From Mycobacterium sp. (GTDB lineage: Bacteria > Actinomycetota > Actinomycetes > Mycobacteriales > Mycobacteriaceae), in the NCBI GenBank assembly GCA_025965895.1, contig JAOPWC010000042.1, positions 1 to 61,443 of the forward strand: DNA of 61,443 bases. Reading direction: 5' to 3'. Positions 57,537 through 61,443 of this stretch are shown in pieces. The notes under the pieces are model-generated. The model had not been told where the DNA came from. It saw nothing but the letters and a program-made list of their open reading frames with translations, and did not search any database. The position numbers and the translations under genes were made by a program. Every line of letters begins with the position of its first letter. The first letter of the stretch is position 1.

Positions 57537-59045
57537 GTGAGTTCAGCTGATCAACGCGACGACGAAACCCCGGAACAGTTCCGGATTCGTCAGGCCAAAC
57601 GCGAACGGCTGCTCGCCGAAGGCATCGAGCCCTACCCGGTCGCCGTCCCGCGCACGCATTCGCTGAAGCAGATCCGCGACGCCTATCCCGATCTGCCCGC
57701 CGACGCTTCGACCAGTGAAGTGGTCGGCGTCACAGGGCGAGTCGTGTTCGCCCGCAATTCGGGCAAGTTGTGCTTCGCCACGCTGCAGGAGGGTGACGGC
57801 ACCAAGCTGCAGGCGATGCTGAGTCTGGCCAGCGTGGGCCAGGACGCGTTGGACACGTGGAAGGCCGACGTCGACCTCGGCGACATCGTGTTCGTCCACG
57901 GTGAGGTGATCAGCTCACGCCGCGGGGAGCTCTCTGTGCTGGCCGATTCCTGGCAAATGGCTTCCAAGGCGCTGAGACCGTTGCCCGTTGCCCACAAGGA
58001 GATGAGCGAAGAGTCGCGGGTGCGGCAGCGCTACGTCGATCTCATCGTGCGGCCGGAGGCGGGGACGGTGGCCCGGCAGCGGATCGCGGTCGTGCGCGCG
58101 TTGCGTGAGGCGCTGCACCGGCGCGGGTTTCTTGAGGTGGAGACCCCGATGCTGCAAACGGTGGCGGGCGGAGCGGCTGCGCGCCCCTTCGTCACCCACT
58201 CCAACGCCTTGGACGCGGACCTCTACCTTCGCATCGCGCCGGAGTTGTTCCTCAAGCGCTGCGTGGTCGGTGGCTTCGAGAGAGTGTTCGAGCTGAACCG
58301 GGTGTTCCGCAACGAGGGAGCCGATTCGACCCATTCGCCGGAATTTTCGATGCTCGAGACTTACCAGGCGTACGGCACCTACGACGATTCCGCGGCGATG
58401 ATCAGGGAGGTAATTCAAGAAGTCGCGGACGAGGTGTTCGGAACGCGTTTGCTGACCCTCTCAGACGGCACCATCTATGACCTCGGCGGACAATGGCAGT
58501 CGCTGGAAATGTATCCGTCCCTGTCGCAAGCTCTCGGGGAAGAGATCACACCCCAGACGCCGGTAGCGCGCCTGCTGGAGATAGCAGATAATGTCGGTGT
58601 CGATGTTCCGCGTGACCGCGGCTATGGGCATGGCAAGCTGGTTGAGGAATTGTGGGAACACCTGGTGGGCAGGAACTTGTATGCGCCCAGCTTCGTCCGC
58701 GATTTCCCAGTGGAAACCACGCCGCTGACCCGGCAGCACCGCAGCGTCGACGGGGTTACCGAGAAGTGGGACCTGTACGTTCGCGGAATCGAGCTTGCCA
58801 CAGGATATTCTGAGCTCATCGATCCTGTGATCCAACGTGAGCGATTCGCTGCTCAGGCCCGTGCGGCGGCCGCCGGCGATGACGAGGCGATGGCCATGGA
58901 CGAGGATTTCCTCACGGCCATGGAGCACGGGATGCCGCCGACGACCGGTACCGGAATGGGTATCGACCGGTTGTTGATGGTATTGACGGGGCTGGGAATT
59001 AGAGACACAGTATTGTTTCCGATTGTGCGGCGGCACACTAACTGA
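57537..59045 (+). CDS. lysS: Lysyl-tRNA synthetase (class II)
   Basis: 502 residues. OB-fold anticodon-binding domain (about 55-165) then the class II catalytic domain: motif 1 FLEVETPML, motif 2 around [18 protein letters not shown], motif 3 [15 protein letters not shown]. Charges tRNA-Lys in the cytosol. From about 58300 to the stop the base composition falls to about 55-63% GC with rare codons (AGA, ATA, GTA, TTT), while the protein stays intact. Confidence 0.95.
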   Translation: MSSADQRDDETPEQFRIRQAKRERLLAEGIEPYPVAVPRTHSLKQIRDAYPDLPADASTSEVVGVTGRVVFARNSGKLCFATLQEGDGTKLQAMLSLASVGQDALDTWKADVDLGDIVFVHGEVISSRRGELSVLADSWQMASKALRPLPVAHKEMSEESRVRQRYVDLIVRPEAGTVARQRIAVVRALREALHRRGFLEVETPMLQTVAGGAAARPFVTHSNALDADLYLRIAPELFLKRCVVGGFERVFELNRVFRNEGADSTHSPEFSMLETYQAYGTYDDSAAMIREVIQEVADEVFGTRLLTLSDGTIYDLGGQWQSLEMYPSLSQALGEEITPQTPVARLLEIADNVGVDVPRDRGYGHGKLVEELWEHLVGRNLYAPSFVRDFPVETTPLTRQHRSVDGVTEKWDLYVRGIELATGYSELIDPVIQRERFAAQARAAAAGDDEAMAMDEDFLTAMEHGMPPTTGTGMGIDRLLMVLTGLGIRDTVLFPIVRRHTN

Positions 59046-59178
59046 ACTGTAGGTACGTTGTCGCTGCTGGCCTCAATGGCGTCGTTATGGCAGATTGGTT
59101 GCATTCTAAAGAGAGCGGGAGCATCGACGCCCATGGTCCGCGGGCGCCGCACAGTGTTCAGAAGGAGCAGTGGCAGCA

Positions 59179-59520
59179 ATGGCCAAAAAAGTCACCGTCA
59201 CGTTGGTCGATGATTTCGACGGCGCGGCCGCGGCAGACGAAACCGTGGAATTCGGCCTCGACGGTGTGACGTACGAGATCGATCTGTCGAACAAGAATGC
59301 CAAAAAGCTCCGCGAGGATCTGAAGGTCTGGGTGGACGCGGGCCGCCGGGTCGGCGGTCGCCGGCGTGGCCGGTCGGCCGGCCCGGCCCGCGGGCGCGCG
59401 TCGATCGATCGGGAGCAAAGCGCGGCCATCCGGGAGTGGGCCCGTCGCAACGGGCACAACGTGTCCTCTCGCGGCCGCATCCCGGCGGACGTGATCGAAG
59501 CGTTCCACGCGGCGACGTAG
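59179..59520 (+). CDS. lsr2: Nucleoid-associated H-NS-like protein Lsr2
   Basis: 113 residues. N-terminal dimerisation domain ([14 protein letters not shown]..., [10 protein letters not shown]) and C-terminal AT-hook-like DNA-binding domain with the RGR motif in [14 protein letters not shown]. It silences AT-rich, often foreign DNA. ATG 59179 follows GAAGGAG (59161-59167) at 11 bases; GTG 59170 is a possible start nearer the ribosome-binding site. Confidence 0.96.
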   Translation: MAKKVTVTLVDDFDGAAAADETVEFGLDGVTYEIDLSNKNAKKLREDLKVWVDAGRRVGGRRRGRSAGPARGRASIDREQSAAIREWARRNGHNVSSRGRIPADVIEAFHAAT

Positions 59521-59610
59521 CCGGCCCGGTCGCCCGCAAACAGCACCGGCCCGCAAACCGCAAACAGAACCGGCCCGGACACCGCCCGTACAACCGCACA
59601 GAGAAACTGC

Positions 59611-59640
59611 CGAATATTCGCCGCGAAATATTTCGCGGCG
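59611..59640. repeat. Two adjacent perfect palindromes
   Basis: CGAATATTCG (59611-59620) is a perfect 10-bp palindrome. It abuts a 22-bp one, 59619-59640, centred on the AAATATTT core with CGCCGCG arms. Could be the lsr2 terminator stem, or operators in front of clpC1. Confidence 0.8.
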
Positions 59641-59810
59641 GCCCGTCGTTGCTTTCGCTTGCCGCGAACCAAAGGGTTGAACCGACCGGGAAACGAATCC
59701 GGACCGCCCAGCGTTATTACCCATGTACTGCGGTGACACCGCAAAACTGTGAGGCTGTGCCATAGGTAACGACGAGTTCCCACGGTGGGGCGTTGGACGG
59801 CCCCGCCCAT

Positions 59811-59816
59811 TAGAGT
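59811..59816 (+). promoter_or_regulatory. Candidate -10 of clpC1
   Basis: TAGAGT; predicted start near 59823 leaves a leader of about 57 nt containing GAGGGAGAG before the ATG at 59879. No good -35. Confidence 0.4.
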
Positions 59817-59878
59817 GGATGGCAGGTGCAACGGGTATCCGCGGTACCTACTGGTGAGGGAGAGCAGGTAGACCACCG

Positions 59879-61443
59879 ATGTTTGAAAGATTCACTGATC
59901 GCGCACGGCGCGTTGTCGTCTTGGCTCAAGAAGAGGCCAGGATGCTGAACCACAACTACATCGGGACTGAGCACATCCTGCTGGGGTTGATTCACGAGGG
60001 TGAGGGCGTAGCCGCCAAGTCGCTGGAATCGCTGGGCATCTCGTTGGAGGGTGTCCGCAGCCAGGTCGAAGAGATCATCGGCCAGGGCCAGCAGGCGCCG
60101 TCCGGGCACATCCCCTTCACGCCGCGTGCCAAGAAGGTGCTCGAGCTGAGCCTGCGCGAGGCGCTGCAGCTGGGCCACAACTACATCGGCACGGAGCACA
60201 TCCTGCTCGGCCTGATCCGCGAAGGCGAAGGCGTCGCGGCGCAGGTGCTGGTCAAGCTGGGCGCCGAACTGACGCGTGTGCGCCAGCAGGTGATCCAGTT
60301 GCTGTCCGGGTACCAGGGCAAAGAGACCGCAGAGGCGGGAACCGGCGGCCGCGGTGGCGAGGCGGGCAACCCGTCGACGTCACTGGTGCTAGACCAGTTC
60401 GGCCGCAACCTGACCGCGGCCGCGATGGAGGGCAAGCTCGACCCGGTCATCGGCCGCGAGAAGGAAATCGAGCGGGTGATGCAGGTGCTGAGCCGGCGCA
60501 CCAAGAACAACCCGGTGCTGATCGGCGAGCCCGGCGTCGGCAAGACCGCCGTCGTGGAGGGCCTGGCGCAGGCGATCGTTCACGGCGAGGTGCCCGAGAC
60601 GCTGAAGGACAAGCAGCTTTACACGCTGGACCTCGGGTCGCTGGTCGCGGGCAGCCGCTACCGCGGTGACTTCGAGGAACGCCTGAAGAAGGTGCTCAAG
60701 GAGATCAACACGCGCGGCGACATCATCCTGTTCATCGACGAGCTGCACACGCTCGTCGGTGCGGGCGCCGCCGAAGGGGCAATCGACGCCGCGTCGATCC
60801 TGAAGCCGAAGCTGGCCCGCGGCGAGCTGCAGACCATCGGTGCGACCACGCTCGACGAGTATCGCAAGCACTTTGAGAAGGATGCTGCGCTCGAACGCCG
60901 CTTCCAGAGCGTGCAGGTGCACGAGCCGTCGCTCCCGCACACCATCAACATCCTCAAGGGACTCCGCGACAAGTACGAGGCGTTCCACAAGGTCTCCATC
61001 ACCGACGGCGCCATCGTCGCCGCGGCGAACCTCGCCGACCGCTACGTGTCCGACCGGTTCCTTCCTGACAAGGCCATCGACCTGATCGACGAGGCGGGCG
61101 CGCGCCTGCGGCTGTCGATCCTCTCGGCCCCGCCGGAGCTGCGTGAGTTCGACGAGAAGATCGCGGTCGTGCGTGGCAAGAAGGAGGCCGCCATCGAGGA
61201 CCAGGACTTCGAGAAGGCCGCATCCCTGCGTGACGAGGAGAAGAAGCTGCTCGGCGAGCGGCTGCGCCTCGAGAAGCAATGGAAGTCGGGCGACGTCGGC
61301 GCGAGTGGAACCGTGGATGAGGGAATCATCGCGGAGGTCCTCGCGGCCGCCACCGGCATCCCGGTATTCAAGCTCACGGAGGAAGAGTCCAGCCGGCTCA
61401 TCTTCATGGAGAAGGCGCTGCACCAGCGAGTCATCGGGCAGGA
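59879..61443 (+). CDS. clpC1: ATP-dependent Clp protease ATPase subunit ClpC1 (partial, N-terminal 521 residues)
   Basis: Open to the window edge with no stop. The N-terminal domain has two Clp repeats ([28 protein letters not shown]). The D1 AAA+ module has Walker A GEPGVGKT, Walker B ILFIDELH, and sensor/arginine-finger region LERRFQSVQ. The UVR-like middle helix ([15 protein letters not shown]) follows. D2 is just beginning at the edge. The full protein of M. tuberculosis is 848 residues. It unfolds substrates for ClpP1P2 in the cytosol. ATG 59879 with an AGGGAGAG site upstream. Confidence 0.97.
   Translation, partial: MFERFTDRARRVVVLAQEEARMLNHNYIGTEHILLGLIHEGEGVAAKSLESLGISLEGVRSQVEEIIGQGQQAPSGHIPFTPRAKKVLELSLREALQLGHNYIGTEHILLGLIREGEGVAAQVLVKLGAELTRVRQQVIQLLSGYQGKETAEAGTGGRGGEAGNPSTSLVLDQFGRNLTAAAMEGKLDPVIGREKEIERVMQVLSRRTKNNPVLIGEPGVGKTAVVEGLAQAIVHGEVPETLKDKQLYTLDLGSLVAGSRYRGDFEERLKKVLKEINTRGDIILFIDELHTLVGAGAAEGAIDAASILKPKLARGELQTIGATTLDEYRKHFEKDAALERRFQSVQVHEPSLPHTINILKGLRDKYEAFHKVSITDGAIVAAANLADRYVSDRFLPDKAIDLIDEAGARLRLSILSAPPELREFDEKIAVVRGKKEAAIEDQDFEKAASLRDEEKKLLGERLRLEKQWKSGDVGASGTVDEGIIAEVLAAATGIPVFKLTEEESSRLIFMEKALHQRVIGQ

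Larger units (their letters stand above)
59521..59878. other. lsr2-clpC1 intergenic region
   Basis: About 360 bases without an ORF. It contains a short degenerate repeat of ACCGGCCCG/CCGCAAAC blocks (59521-59580), two abutting perfect palindromes (59611-59640) and the clpC1 promoter/leader. Confidence 0.6.

Noticed and set aside
59521..59580. CRISPR-like or phage att repeats after lsr2
   Set aside because: Only short degenerate ACCGGCCCG/CGCAAAC blocks without regular spacers; no cas genes, integrase or second tRNA copy in the window.

Overview
The window is about 61 kb of high-GC (roughly 68%) actinobacterial chromosome. It comes from a non-tuberculous, probably fast-growing Mycobacterium (Mycolicibacterium type). 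From memory of the M. tuberculosis H37Rv map, most genes follow the order of the block from Rv3670 (ephE) to Rv3596c (clpC1), read here from high to low Rv number. Supporting markers are lsr2, clpC1, the actinobacterial 6C RNA, GTG/TTG starts, ATGA/GTGA stop-start overlaps, and many genes with a TAnnnT hexamer 6-8 bases before the start codon (leaderless pattern). All Rv correspondences and all family names are recognised by eye, not by database search.

Layout. 1-2.5 kb: tail of an IS110-like transposase, ephE, a holin-like membrane protein and a secreted chymotrypsin-fold protease. 2.5-10.5 kb: acs, divergent from the dppABCD peptide ABC transporter, then a Fic-like protein with a degenerate active site. 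10.8-13.3 kb: a SerB-like HAD phosphatase, the 6C small RNA and a mycobacterial sensor-like protein; the Tad pilus genes known at this place in M. tuberculosis are absent. 13.6-23.2 kb: MrfA/SftH-type helicase, cspA, topA, a class III adenylyl cyclase, DNA polymerase III delta-prime and tRNA-Thr(CGT). 23.2-26.4 kb: an AhpD-like protein, a large membrane protein and galE.

The accessory highlight is 26.4-34.6 kb on the minus strand. It is a six-gene operon, dedA > Pls/PosA-type NRPS > M1 metallopeptidase > polysaccharide-type flippase > dolichol-phosphate-mannose-synthase-like glycosyltransferase > DUF2304. The NRPS has the architecture of epsilon-poly-L-lysine synthetase (one adenylation domain, one carrier, then membrane segments separating three hexapeptide beta-helix domains). 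The ten specificity residues I extract by hand alignment read D-A-E-S-I-G-T-V-V-K, which closely resembles a lysine code. The next gene, translationally coupled, is an M1 zinc peptidase, the class that degrades epsilon-polylysine in Streptomyces. This suggests an undescribed cationic poly(amino acid) pathway in a mycobacterium.

34.6-46.5 kb: a TerC-family gene behind a candidate yybP-ykoY manganese riboswitch with an SD-sequestering hairpin, uraD, ppa, a PBP4-type carboxypeptidase, a zincin, tilS, hpt, a molybdopterin oxidoreductase, lpqG, an LLM monooxygenase and ephA. 46.6-56.2 kb: the long ftsH-folE-folP-folB-folK-DUF3180-DUF6779 and panG-like-panC-panD-coaX run, which links membrane proteolysis, folate and pantothenate/CoA synthesis. 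56.2-61.4 kb: a D-serine-deaminase-like PLP enzyme, lysS (its 3' half has unusually low GC), lsr2 and the start of clpC1, which runs off the window.
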